28,656 nucleotides of DNA, from NCBI GenBank assembly GCA_018224415.1, contig JAGTUZ010000077.1, positions 1-28,656 of the forward strand. The letters are read 5' to 3'. Below, piece by piece: positions 16,255 through 24,749 of this stretch. The notes beneath the pieces are model-generated. The model searched no databases. It worked only from the letters and a program-made list of their open reading frames with translations, and was not told where the DNA came from. The position numbers and the translations under genes were made by a program. Source of the DNA: Bacteroidota bacterium. GTDB taxonomy: Bacteria; Bacteroidota; Ignavibacteria; SZUA-365. Position 1 is the first letter of the stretch, and every line of letters starts with the position of its first letter.

Positions 16255-18324
16255 TCACCGCAGAAGCAGCATCCGTCGCACTTCCACGCCACCATCGTGT
16301 TCGAGCAGCGCGTAATACTCCCCCGCCGGGAGCCGATTGCCGCTGAAACGGAACGCATATTCTCCCCGTCGCAGCGGTGCATCGAGCAAGGTCGCAACGA
16401 CACGGCCGCTGCCGTCCATGACACGGAGTACGGTCCGTCCGTCCTCCGGAAGGACGAATTGAATGCTTGTGCCGTCAACAAAGGGATTGGGGTAATTCCT
16501 GACCGCATGCTGCCTTCTCAGGCGAAGCACGGGCTCACAGATGCCGTCGATGATCACCGTGCCCCAGAGTCCGGAGAAGTCCCCTTCCGCAATCACCCGG
16601 CAGCCGGTGGATATTTCGACCGGACCCATACGCATCGCTGCGAAAAGCGGCGCGCGCGGAGCTTCGCGTGCAGCGATCCGAAGGGAGAACAGCAGCGAGT
16701 CGTCGCCGCCCGTCGCGCTGGCCGTGAATTCCAGCAACCCGGGTTCGATTTCCTGCATGAGCACTCCACCCCCGGCGCACATTCCCCCGGCGGTTTCGAC
16801 TCCGTGGATATCGAACGGAAGATCCTCGCTCGAGAGACGCAGCACAACACGCGCCTCCGCCCCGGCCGGCAGCGTGCCGCGAAGCATCAACGGCAGCAGG
16901 CCGTCCGTACCGTCGGGTCGCAATATCACCCAGAGGCTGTCACCGTAGAGGAAATGGTCCTCGCAGGGACGGATTTCCACTTCTGCTCCTTCCACGAGCA
17001 CCTGCACTGGACAGCGCCCCTCCAGCATGGCATCGGAAATGTGAACAACCGCCCGTGCCGCCGAATCGGAGGGAAGACTTAAGAAATGCAATGTGAACAG
17101 GCTCCCGCTCGGGAAGAATGGATACATGGACGTGCAGGACACCTGAAGCTCCCCTGGCTCTGTCTCTCGCACAAGCACCTCCGCGCCGTCGGACATGCTA
17201 CCCGCAGTTTCGAGCCTCATAAATTGCATGAGGTCGTAGCTGTATCGTATTGTCATATCGTATGATACAGCCTCCTTGATAGAAAGATATTCAGGGAGAA
17301 TGATCGGAACGGCCAGACTGTCGCGGGCGAAGACGCTTCCCGGCAGCTCTGGTTGAAGGGTTACGGTTCCGATGCGCGACGCCACGGTGTAGAAGCTATC
17401 CGCTTCCATCACATATCCGGGACCCGCGAATTCGAGGTGGATGTCCCTCCGGGAGCCGTCGTAACAGGGATTTCTCGAGACATACTGCAGCACGCAGTTG
17501 TCGGTAAGGATGCTTTCACCCAGTGCGTCGAAGGCGTCCTGCAGGTCGCGGGGCTCCGGGGCGAAATGGAACCTTCCGCCCGTGGCCTCGGCGAGTCCGG
17601 CCAGCACACCGATATCGGCATCCGGCCCGAGCGCGATCGTGAATACCGGAATGCCGGCGTCCTTCGCCCTCTGGATGGCGGTACTGCGGTAGGATTCCCC
17701 GAGTTGATTCTTTCCATCCGTGAGAAGAATGAGAATACGCCGTCCGGCCCTTCCATCGAGCAGGCGTACGGCGTCGATCACCGCCTGCCACATCCTTGTT
17801 CCGCCGCCGGCGGCAATTGGGACAAGAGCCGCTCCGACTCTCCACGCATCGAAGGTGAAATCCTGTTCGACGGTGAAGAGATGCCGGAGCGTATACGGTT
17901 CGGTAGCGAAGCTGAACAGGGCGCCTTGGTCTCGTGCGCCGAGCAGGCCGAGAAAGGATGAGATGGCCGATTTGGCTTCCCTGAGTTTTGTGCTGTCGGG
18001 ATCGGGCTTCCCGCCGAGCTGCGCCATGCTCGCCGAGCGGTCGAGCAGAATGCCGATGGAAAGGCGGATACTGTCTTCGGGACATTCGAAATAATCGACA
18101 GCATGGGGAATGCCGTTCTCGCTGAGTCCGATGCCGCGGATGTCAGGCTTCCCTCCTTCCGACGGACCGCTCAGGGAAACATGAAGCGTGATGGCAGGAA
18201 AACGTTGGAGATCGATGTATTCAATGCGCGCCTGGGCCTTCGCCCGGAATTGCGACGCTCCCGTCACGAGGAGGACGAGAGCAGCGCATGCGAACACCGG
18301 GAAGCGTGTTGATGCGCATCGCAT
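16255..18324 (-). CDS. VWA-domain, T9SS-sorted surface protein (VWA paralogue 2)
   Basis: 689 residues with a signal peptide (about 1-31). The VWA domain covers about 87-272 with a full MIDAS: D95-x-S97-x-S99 (LLDRSASM), T176 (AGGGTRMWQA) and D203 (LLTDGKNQ). Directly after it is the motif CVLQYVSRNPCYDGSRRDI, shared with the next VWA gene. Two cohesin-like beta-sandwich regions follow (about 320-460 and 470-590), then a GICEPVLRLR linker and a T9SS type A sorting domain from about 608 (NYPNPFVDGTSIQF, LRVMDGSGRVVATL, AGEYYALL). It starts three bases after the stop of the upstream VWA gene, with GAGG six bases before the ATG inside that gene's end, so the two are almost certainly co-transcribed. 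The likely location is the outer surface, with metal-dependent protein binding. Ligand and cellular role are not readable from sequence. Confidence 0.87.
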   Translation of the reverse strand: MRCASTRFPVFACAALVLLVTGASQFRAKAQARIEYIDLQRFPAITLHVSLSGPSEGGKPDIRGIGLSENGIPHAVDYFECPEDSIRLSIGILLDRSASMAQLGGKPDPDSTKLREAKSAISSFLGLLGARDQGALFSFATEPYTLRHLFTVEQDFTFDAWRVGAALVPIAAGGGTRMWQAVIDAVRLLDGRAGRRILILLTDGKNQLGESYRSTAIQRAKDAGIPVFTIALGPDADIGVLAGLAEATGGRFHFAPEPRDLQDAFDALGESILTDNCVLQYVSRNPCYDGSRRDIHLEFAGPGYVMEADSFYTVASRIGTVTLQPELPGSVFARDSLAVPIILPEYLSIKEAVSYDMTIRYSYDLMQFMRLETAGSMSDGAEVLVRETEPGELQVSCTSMYPFFPSGSLFTLHFLSLPSDSAARAVVHISDAMLEGRCPVQVLVEGAEVEIRPCEDHFLYGDSLWVILRPDGTDGLLPLMLRGTLPAGAEARVVLRLSSEDLPFDIHGVETAGGMCAGGGVLMQEIEPGLLEFTASATGGDDSLLFSLRIAAREAPRAPLFAAMRMGPVEISTGCRVIAEGDFSGLWGTVIIDGICEPVLRLRRQHAVRNYPNPFVDGTSIQFVLPEDGRTVLRVMDGSGRVVATLLDAPLRRGEYAFRFSGNRLPAGEYYALLEHDGGVEVRRMLLLR

Positions 18325-18327
18325 GAT

Positions 18328-20466
18328 CTACCTCGTGTACACGATATTCCTCGTCTTCACCGTGTCGCCCTCGCGAAGAACGCAATGATACACACCGCTC
18401 GGCGCTTCGACAGGGGGCGTCCACGTAGCGGAATACGTCCCTTCATCCTTCCATCCCTCTTCGAGCAGCGCCACGACCCGGCCGAACTGATCAAGGACCT
18501 CAAGCCGCATCGGCGCGAGACCAGTGACCGAATATTCGATGCGCGTCTGTCCTGTCGTGGCGGTGAACGGATTCGGTGCGTTTTGACCCAGCACGGGGCG
18601 CGGACGTAACCGCAGCAGCGGACGGCAAATGCCGTCGAGGAACACATGTCCGCCGGACAGCGACACCTGCGGAAGGCAGCGGAACACGGACGACCCGCCA
18701 GTGGACTGCGCCACGCTCACCTCCTCGAGCCACACAGGAACCGGCATGGCGTCACGCGCCTGTATTGCCTGGAAGTACAGGTAGAGAAGCACACCGTCAG
18801 CGACGACCGGCATCCCGGGCGAGGCGCTGACGACGATGCGTCCGGGCTGCTCGGAGATAACGAGCTTCAACTCCGATGATATGGTGCCTTCCGTCTCGAA
18901 ACGCAAGAATGAGAACAGCGCCGGATCGTAGTTCAGCGTGAACGAGTATTCGAGCGTCTGCCGGAGGTCGACTGACGGTGTGAGCGTCAGGGGCAGGCGC
19001 AGCACACCGCCCGAGATGACGGCGAGCGTCGTGTCAAAGCCCATTTCGAGGACGCCGGGACAGCCATGCACCAGAAACTCCGTCGGCCCTGATGAAGGCA
19101 CCATGGCGCAGACCTGTTCGGCATAGTCCACTTCCAGTCCCACGCCTGCAGGTGCGACACTGTCACGATCAAGCACCAGGAATCGCGGAGTGAACAGCGC
19201 TGCAGGGGTGCCGTAGCCTATTCCCGTCCGCGGCATCGCTCTGGAGGCCTCGAACAGCAGCGTGCCTGGCTGGGCTTCTGTCACGCGGATGTCGGCCGGG
19301 TCAATCACGCCGGGCGCGTCCTCCAGCTGTACGAATTCAAGCGTCTCCGGATCATAATCGAGACGCAGACGGAAGCTCATCGGCTCACCGGCGCGAACTT
19401 CGCCGTCGGCCATGATGGGCAGTGTGTACTCGTCACGTGAACTGATTACGGGTGGGATGTCCACACGGAACTGCACCCGCGACCGCAGATCGGGCAGCGT
19501 GTAGCTGAACTCGCTTTCCACAACGGTGCCCAGGATATCGGCCTGCACACGGACGTTCCGCGAGGAGCCGTCTTCACAGGTGTCGGTCGTCGCGTAGCGA
19601 AGCACACAATTGACGCTGTAGATGCTCTGGATAATGTCACTGAAGATCCGGGACAGATCCTCGCTGCTCGGAGCGAAATACGCCTTCCCGCCTGTCCCGT
19701 TGGCGATACTTCGCAGCGTGTCCTGGTCAACGCGGCTGGGATCGTTTTGGTCGGGATAGAAGCCCAGTCCGATCGGAAACACCGGAATGCCTGCCTGCCA
19801 CGCGATGTCGATGGCCTTCTCTCTCGAGTGCCAGGAACGATTGTCGACACCGTCAGTGAGCAGGATGATTACGCGCTTGCCGGTCCTCGTGCCGAAATAG
19901 CTGACCGCGGTTGCGATGGACGTGTAGATCGCGGTGGACGCACGCAATGCCATCCCGGCGGTGGCATCGATGAGCAGCTTCTTGTCGGAGGTGAACCCCT
20001 GCTCGAGAATGAAATCGCCGGCGAAACTGGCCAGCGCGGCTTCGTCCTGTGGACGGAGCATGTTGAACGCCTCGATGAACACATCCTTCGACCGTCTCCA
20101 CTTCACGCTGTCGTCAATGTCAAAATCCCTCGTCCCTTCGATGAAGGCCATGCTGAAGCTCACATCCATCAGAAAGAAAAAAGTGATTTTCTGCGCACCC
20201 TGCAGATCCCCGCATTCGATTTCCACCGGCATCATCCGCACACCGTTCTCGAACACCTGGAAATCCTCGGCACGCAGCGTGTCGAGTGTCGCGCTATTGT
20301 CCAGCACCTCGAACGGCAGCTGTATCTTCGGGTACTGGGTAAAATCGGCGCCTCCCATGATCAGCTTGAGCTGCTGTGCCGGAGCCGCAGCCCCAAGCAG
20401 GATCAGCGCGAACATGAGCAGCGGAAATACGCGCAGGGAGCGCCAGATATTGTAGGTTTGCAGCAC
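18328..20466 (-). CDS. VWA-domain, T9SS-sorted surface protein (VWA paralogue 3)
   Basis: 712 residues from the GTG at 20466, preferred because AGGA lies eight bases upstream and a signal peptide follows directly (about 1-31, ending APAQQ). A TTG at 20520 would add 18 residues. The VWA domain covers about 93-283 with MIDAS residues D101-x-S103-x-S105 (LMDVSFSM), T178 (RASTAIYTS) and D205 (LLTDGVDN). The paralogue motif CVLRYATTDTCEDGSSRNV follows. Two cohesin-like sandwiches come next (FRLRLDYDPETLEF and FTLNYDPALFSFLRFE), then GICRPLLRLRPRP and a T9SS type A tail (GQNAPNPFTATTGQTRIEY, LEVLDQFGRVVALL, SGVYHCVLREG). It is the first gene of a two-gene unit with the VWA gene below it. The two resemble each other more than either resembles the gene at 12530, suggesting a tandem duplication. 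Confidence 0.86.
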   Translation of the reverse strand: MLQTYNIWRSLRVFPLLMFALILLGAAAPAQQLKLIMGGADFTQYPKIQLPFEVLDNSATLDTLRAEDFQVFENGVRMMPVEIECGDLQGAQKITFFFLMDVSFSMAFIEGTRDFDIDDSVKWRRSKDVFIEAFNMLRPQDEAALASFAGDFILEQGFTSDKKLLIDATAGMALRASTAIYTSIATAVSYFGTRTGKRVIILLTDGVDNRSWHSREKAIDIAWQAGIPVFPIGLGFYPDQNDPSRVDQDTLRSIANGTGGKAYFAPSSEDLSRIFSDIIQSIYSVNCVLRYATTDTCEDGSSRNVRVQADILGTVVESEFSYTLPDLRSRVQFRVDIPPVISSRDEYTLPIMADGEVRAGEPMSFRLRLDYDPETLEFVQLEDAPGVIDPADIRVTEAQPGTLLFEASRAMPRTGIGYGTPAALFTPRFLVLDRDSVAPAGVGLEVDYAEQVCAMVPSSGPTEFLVHGCPGVLEMGFDTTLAVISGGVLRLPLTLTPSVDLRQTLEYSFTLNYDPALFSFLRFETEGTISSELKLVISEQPGRIVVSASPGMPVVADGVLLYLYFQAIQARDAMPVPVWLEEVSVAQSTGGSSVFRCLPQVSLSGGHVFLDGICRPLLRLRPRPVLGQNAPNPFTATTGQTRIEYSVTGLAPMRLEVLDQFGRVVALLEEGWKDEGTYSATWTPPVEAPSGVYHCVLREGDTVKTRNIVYTR

Positions 20467-20606
20467 GGCAGTGATCCTGGAATGGGAGCAGAATGTTGTC
20501 GGGTCGGAAGCAGTAATCAAGACGAATATGCGGCGAATTTGTTACACGGGAATGTGCCGAAACAGGAGAACGGAAGCAAGTCGGAAACGCGCCTCAAGCG
20601 AATCCC

Positions 20607-20636
20607 CCACTCGAGCGCACCTGCCACTCGAGCGCA
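20607..20636. repeat. 13-bp direct repeat, spacing 17 bp
   Basis: CCACTCGAGCGCA occurs at 20607-20619 and 20624-20636, upstream of the VWA gene pair. It contains the palindrome CTCGAG and could be an operator pair or a short degenerate tandem array. Confidence 0.75.
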
Positions 20637-20672
20637 TTTGCCGGGAGCGTTCCTTCAGCGGTCAAACGCCGG

Positions 20673-20726
20673 AACGAACGAAGGCCGAAACGAACGAAGG
20701 CCGAAACGAACGAAGGCCGAAACGAA
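20673..20726. repeat. 16-bp tandem repeat, three full copies plus a partial
   Basis: AACGAACGAAGGCCGA is repeated exactly at 20673-20688, 20689-20704 and 20705-20720, followed by AACGAA to 20726. The array abuts the hairpin at 20728. It is non-coding. Confidence 0.93.
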
Positions 20727-20727
20727 A

Positions 20728-20750
20728 GCCGGCCCCAGATCGGGGCCGGC
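20728..20750 (-). terminator. Hairpin terminator of the barrel/PorE-like operon
   Basis: GCCGGCCCC (20728-20736) pairs perfectly with 20742-20750 around the five-base loop AGATC. On the minus strand it begins 25 bases after the stop of the gene ending at 20775 and is followed by a T-containing stretch (TTTCGTTTCGG) rather than a clean T tract. Confidence 0.65.
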
Positions 20751-20774
20751 GATTGTCATTCATGTGCAAGAAAC

Positions 20775-22394
20775 TCAATTCGGTGTTGTGACGATGCGCA
20801 GTTCCACCCGGCGGTTCAGCGAGAAGGCTCTGAGCGATTCTCCTGTAGCCACAGGTCGGTTTTCACCGTAGGCGTTTATGCGAATGGCCTCCAACGGCAC
20901 GCCGAGATCACGGAGGAAACGGCTCACCGCCGCCCCCCTGCGCCGCGAAAGGGCGAAATTGTAGTCCTCGGTCCCACGGTCGTCGGTGTGGGCATCGAGC
21001 GCGATGGTGAATGATGCATCTGCCTCGATCATCGGTTTGATTTCAGTGTCGAAGAGCTCTTTAAGCATCGTGCGGTACTCCGGCATCAGCTCGGACCTGT
21101 CGAACTCGAAATACGACACGGCATCCTCTGCATCGGCCCTGATAACGGTTTCCCCGTCAACCACCACGTCTGCCGCACCCGGTTTGACCTGACTGACCGG
21201 CGCCATTCCGATGCTCTTCCTGAACTCGTTGTAGTACAAAAAGTCGGGGACTTCGATGGACACTGTTTCGTCGTGATAGCCCTCGAACATGGCCGTCATT
21301 TCGTAACTCCGCCCGAGTTCGGTGCGGAACTGATAGCGGCCGGTACCACTGGCCTGGACAGTGAAGGCCGCAGCACCCGAGGGTGTGACGCGGATGCGCG
21401 CATTCGACAGCCCCATTTCGGTGATCGTGTCAAACACGACGCCCTTCACATGATAGATGTAGCGCGTGCTGTCCTTGTAAGGATTCGGCCAGACGGCGAA
21501 AATATCCAGTTCGCCCTCGCCACCATTGCGTGAGGAAGAGATGAACACGGTATCTTCGCGCGCGGTCAGCCGCCAGAACATATCATCCGCCGCGGTATTG
21601 AACGGCCGGCCGACGTTTTTCGCGGGTGACCACTTTTCGTCCTTGATATTGCTCGAACGGAACAGGTCGTAGCCGCCGAGGCCGGGATGTCCCGTGCTGC
21701 TGAAATACAGATCGATTCCGTTTGGTGCGAGCATCGGCGCCTTCTCGTCGCCGGAGGTGTTGACTTCCGGACCGAGATTCTTGGGCGTCCCCCATCTCCC
21801 GCTGCGCAGCCGTTTCGCTCGCCAGATGTCCGCCCCTCCGTGGCCGCCGCTGCGGTCGGAAGCGAAGTAGAGGTACTCGCCATCGGGGGAGATGAAAGGC
21901 TGGGAATCCCAGTACTTCGAATTTACTCGATCCCCGAGATTGGTGATCTCCTGCCACTTGCCATTGTAATCCATTTTGGCAGTGTAGAGGTCACAGTCAC
22001 CGAGCCCGTCTTCGGTATCGCATTGCACGAAATACACGTCCTCCCCATTGTCCGTGATGAAGGGCGAGCCCTCGTCGCGCTGGGTGTTGATTTTTCCGCC
22101 GTAATTCAGGGCCTTGCTCCATCCCGCTCCCTCACGGTCGGTAAACCAGATGTCGTCGCCTTGAATATAGCCCTCGTGCGTCGGGCGGTTCGTGGTGATG
22201 TACAGACGGTCGCGGTCGACGGCTGTCACATATTCATCGTAGGTGGAGTTGACCTGATCGCCCAGATTGATCGCGACAACGCCATCATGCTCCGTGATCA
22301 GTTCGGGGGCGAGGCCGCCACAGGCACTGAGCAGCAGCATCACGGCAGGCAGGAGAATGAGGAAAACCGTGCGGAAGTTTGGTATGGATGTCAT
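20775..22394 (-). CDS. PorE-like OmpA-family lipoprotein with PD40 propeller and CRD
   Basis: 539 residues from the ATG at 22394; a GTG at 22403 would add three residues and overlap the upstream stop by four bases. There is a lipoprotein signal with lipobox LLSAC (Cys25). Residues about 40-310 are PD40/WD40-like propeller repeats (SPFITDNGEDVYFV, QPFISPDGEYLYFASDRSGG, APMLAPNGIDLYFSS, each followed by a DI/DL strand and a W). About 315-400 is a carboxypeptidase-regulatory-like domain (HVKGVVFDTITEMGLSNARI). Residues 426-539 are an OmpA C-terminal domain with the peptidoglycan-binding signature (AHTDDRGTEDYNFALSRRRG). Propeller, CRD and OmpA in this order match PorE, the T9SS lipoprotein tied to peptidoglycan, but the usual N-terminal TPR is absent. 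It could instead be a PorE-related envelope protein. It is paired with the barrel gene upstream. Confidence 0.82.
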   Translation of the reverse strand: MTSIPNFRTVFLILLPAVMLLLSACGGLAPELITEHDGVVAINLGDQVNSTYDEYVTAVDRDRLYITTNRPTHEGYIQGDDIWFTDREGAGWSKALNYGGKINTQRDEGSPFITDNGEDVYFVQCDTEDGLGDCDLYTAKMDYNGKWQEITNLGDRVNSKYWDSQPFISPDGEYLYFASDRSGGHGGADIWRAKRLRSGRWGTPKNLGPEVNTSGDEKAPMLAPNGIDLYFSSTGHPGLGGYDLFRSSNIKDEKWSPAKNVGRPFNTAADDMFWRLTAREDTVFISSSRNGGEGELDIFAVWPNPYKDSTRYIYHVKGVVFDTITEMGLSNARIRVTPSGAAAFTVQASGTGRYQFRTELGRSYEMTAMFEGYHDETVSIEVPDFLYYNEFRKSIGMAPVSQVKPGAADVVVDGETVIRADAEDAVSYFEFDRSELMPEYRTMLKELFDTEIKPMIEADASFTIALDAHTDDRGTEDYNFALSRRRGAAVSRFLRDLGVPLEAIRINAYGENRPVATGESLRAFSLNRRVELRIVTTPN

Positions 22395-22399
22395 GGGGA

Positions 22400-23197
22400 T
22401 CACAGTTCAAATTTGAATACGGCGATGAGATGAATGGCCTGCGCCTTCCAGTTGTCGTCCGACGAGATCGTTGTCAGCGGGAGGTTGTACGACACCTCCG
22501 GGGAGATGACAAACGAGCGTCCGAGCCTGAAGTCCGCCCCGGCGCCGAAGCGGAAGTCAAGACGCAGCGACTCGAGTCCGGGGATTTCCCCGCTGTCCTC
22601 CTCGATTGTCCGGTCGTCGGCGTTGCCGGTTGCCGGATCGAACATATAGCGCTCGTCGGTCATCAATAGCGAATAGGAAGTTGTTCCTGTAGTGTTGATG
22701 CCCACAGCCGGACCGAGAAAGACGTAGAGCCCGCTGAACGGATGGATCTGCAGCGCGGGATGCAGCATGAAGTAGCCGAGATCGATTCGATTGCGTCGCT
22801 CGTGCTCGGCGGGCATGAACTCGTTGAGCTCGACGACCCATGTTTCCTGTATGATCTTGTAGCTATAATCGGCACCGAAGTCGTTGTACATGGCTTTGAG
22901 CGCGATGCCGATCAGAGGCGAAAGCTTGTGTCCAAGTTCAATGCCGACCGCGATGCCCGCGCCGGAGCCATCTTCGAACGCGCAGTTGCAGAATTCCGTA
23001 ATGAAATCTCCCGGATGCGTGGTCAGGCTGGCGCCGATCTGTGGACCGATCCACCACTGTGAGGGGTCAGGTGAAAGAACACCCGGCGGGGGTGCGGCCG
23101 GCGCTCCGACATCGCTGCGGAACTGTGCGTGCAGCGTCGTGACGGAACTGCCCAGCATCATCAGGACAATGAGGACGATACGTCGCGTTGGCGTCAT
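22400..23197 (-). CDS. Outer-membrane beta-barrel protein, first gene of the PorE-like pair
   Basis: 265 residues from the ATG at 23197, which opens a signal peptide (1-25, ending TLHAQ) and has AAGG five bases upstream; the frame is open to 23284 but without signal-peptide character. The mature part starts with a Pro-rich linker (GAPAAPPPGVLSPDPSQ). It then alternates short strands and turns typical of small OmpA/opacity-like barrels (WWIGPQIGASLTT, GIAVGIELGHKLSPLIGIAL, LDFRFGAGADFRLGRSFVIS, PEVSYNLPL). No enzymatic motif is present. Its stop at 22400-22402 touches the start region of the PorE-like gene, so the products are probably made together and may form an outer-membrane/peptidoglycan-anchored complex. 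PorF- or PorP-like roles are possible, but similarity to either is not evident by eye. Confidence 0.72.
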   Translation of the reverse strand: MTPTRRIVLIVLMMLGSSVTTLHAQFRSDVGAPAAPPPGVLSPDPSQWWIGPQIGASLTTHPGDFITEFCNCAFEDGSGAGIAVGIELGHKLSPLIGIALKAMYNDFGADYSYKIIQETWVVELNEFMPAEHERRNRIDLGYFMLHPALQIHPFSGLYVFLGPAVGINTTGTTSYSLLMTDERYMFDPATGNADDRTIEEDSGEIPGLESLRLDFRFGAGADFRLGRSFVISPEVSYNLPLTTISSDDNWKAQAIHLIAVFKFEL

Positions 23198-23211
23198 GGG
23201 AACCTTGGTTC

Positions 23212-23240
23212 GATATGATGAGCTTTGGAAGATATGATGA
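23212..23240. repeat. 10-bp direct repeat before the barrel gene
   Basis: GATATGATGA occurs at 23212-23221 and 23231-23240, 19 bp apart start to start (TCATCATATC on the coding strand), within the 45 bases before the barrel-gene ATG. The spacing is close to two helical turns, as for a pair of regulator sites, but chance is possible. Confidence 0.5.
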
Positions 23241-23282
23241 ATGACACTATAGTATCCGCGAATTTCCTGTAAGATGCAATAC

Positions 23283-23318
23283 AAAAAAGAGGATTGTGAT
23301 CGGTATCCCGGTCCTCTT
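23283..23318 (-). terminator. Intrinsic terminator of the CoA-transferase operon
   Basis: Read on the minus strand, AAGAGGA (23318-23312) pairs with TCCTCTT (23293-23287) around an 18-base loop that contains a weaker CCGG/CCG-like inner stem, followed by TTTTTT (23288-23283). It lies about 55 bases after the stop at 23373. Confidence 0.6.
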
Positions 23319-23372
23319 CCTGTTTTCCTTTTTCAATTCCGGCTGACTCCGTTACGGTTGAATGCCGTTTGC

Positions 23373-24686
23373 TCAGATATACCTGACGCTGCGGGCATAG
23401 TGCCGGAGCTCGTCGCGGAATTTCGGATGCGAAATGTGGATGAGCTCGTTCACCCGCTGGCGGACGGTCTTGCCGAACAGTGAGGCGATGCCGTATTCCG
23501 TCACCACGTAATGCACGTCGGCACGGTTGGTTGTCACGCCCGCTCCAGCGATCAGATGCGGCACGATGCGGGAGATCTCCCCGCCCTTGGCTGTGGCCGG
23601 CAACGCGATTACGGGCTTGCCTCCGGGACTGCGCGAGGCGCCGCGGATGAAGTCCACCTGTCCGCCGAACCCGCTGAAGAGGCGCGGACCGATGGAATCG
23701 GCACAGACCTGGCCGGTGATGTCCACCTGCAGCGCGGAGTTGATCGCCACCATCTTGCGGTTCTGCGCCACGATGAAGGGGTCGTTCACGTAATGGCTGG
23801 GATGGAACTCGACCACGGGATTGTTGTCGATGAAGTCGAAAATGGTTTTTGTCCCCAACACGAAGGACGCAACCATCTTTCCCTTGTGCAGCGTTTTCTT
23901 CTCGTTGTTGATGACGCCCATCTCGACAAGCTTGATCACGCCGTCGGAGAACATCTCGGTGTGGATGCCGAGATCGCGCTTGGTGTCGAGATAGTTCAGC
24001 ACGGCATCCGGAATGGCGCCGATACCCATCTGCAGGGTGCTTTCGTCATCGATCAGCTCTGCGATGTACCCGCCGATCTTGTCGTACACCTCCTGCTCCT
24101 TTGTGTCGGTCACTTCCCCCACCTGCGGCATTTCGCGAATCGGCGTGTCGACCTCGACGATGTGATGCAGCTTGGATACATGGATGAAGCAGTCGCCGAG
24201 CACGCGCGGCATGTTCGGGTTGACCTGGGCGATGATGGTTTTTGCCATTTCGCAGGCAGGTTTGGTCATCTCCACGCCGACGCCGAAGCTGCAGAACCCG
24301 TGTTCGTCCGGAATCGAGAGATGCACGAGGGCAACGTCGACGGGAAGGATCTTGTCGTAGAACAGCTTCGCGACCTGGTGCAGGTAGATGTGCGTTACGT
24401 CGGCGAGTCCTTCGCCCACGGCCTTGCGCACGTTGCCGCCTACGAACAGCGCGTTGTGACGGAAATGCCCCTGCATTTCCTCGGAGACGTAGCCGGCAGG
24501 ACCGATCGTGAGAATGTGGTCGACGTGCACGTCGGTCAGTTCTTCTCCGCGGGACACCATGGCGGCGATCAAGGTCTCGGGCACGGCACATCCGGGGTGG
24601 ATGTAGACGTGATCGCCGGACTTGATGACCTCGACGGCCTCTTCCGCGGTTTTCAGCTTACTTCGGTAAATGGACATCCATTCCAT
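23373..24686 (-). CDS. Acetyl-CoA hydrolase/transferase family CoA-transferase (4-hydroxybutyrate CoA-transferase-like)
   Basis: 437 residues, the usual length of this class I CoA-transferase family (AbfT, Cat-type, succinyl-CoA:acetate CoA-transferase). Signatures: HPGCAVPETLIAAM near the N-terminus, HLSIPDEHGFCSFG (about 122-135), the catalytic-glutamate segment GIHTEMFSDGVIKLVE with Glu244, and SGFGGQVDFIRGASRSPGGK near 340-357. It moves CoA between acyl groups through an enzyme-glutamyl-CoA thioester, typically using acetyl-CoA as donor. Substrate choice (4-hydroxybutyrate, propionate, succinate, butyrate) cannot be set from sequence by eye. A GAGG/AGGA about ten bases upstream supports the ATG at 24686. 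It is the last gene of a probable operon, 63 bp after the alanine dehydrogenase-like gene, which suggests a link to amino-acid and short-chain acid metabolism. Confidence 0.88.
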   Translation of the reverse strand: MEWMSIYRSKLKTAEEAVEVIKSGDHVYIHPGCAVPETLIAAMVSRGEELTDVHVDHILTIGPAGYVSEEMQGHFRHNALFVGGNVRKAVGEGLADVTHIYLHQVAKLFYDKILPVDVALVHLSIPDEHGFCSFGVGVEMTKPACEMAKTIIAQVNPNMPRVLGDCFIHVSKLHHIVEVDTPIREMPQVGEVTDTKEQEVYDKIGGYIAELIDDESTLQMGIGAIPDAVLNYLDTKRDLGIHTEMFSDGVIKLVEMGVINNEKKTLHKGKMVASFVLGTKTIFDFIDNNPVVEFHPSHYVNDPFIVAQNRKMVAINSALQVDITGQVCADSIGPRLFSGFGGQVDFIRGASRSPGGKPVIALPATAKGGEISRIVPHLIAGAGVTTNRADVHYVVTEYGIASLFGKTVRQRVNELIHISHPKFRDELRHYARSVRYI

Positions 24687-24749
24687 AATAAAAATTCCTC
24701 GGTATCGAATACGGTGTGTAGTTGCTCGTTGTCGGCTGTGTGCCGCGGA

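Larger units (their letters stand above)
20467..20774. other. Intergenic region rich in short direct repeats
   Basis: This 308-bp gap between two minus-strand genes holds, from right to left, a strong hairpin (20728-20750), a 16-bp tandem array (20673-20726), a 13-bp direct repeat (20607-20636) and presumably the promoter of the VWA pair. I could not identify that promoter: no TTG/TTTG element with a correctly spaced TA-rich box was convincing. Confidence 0.6.
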
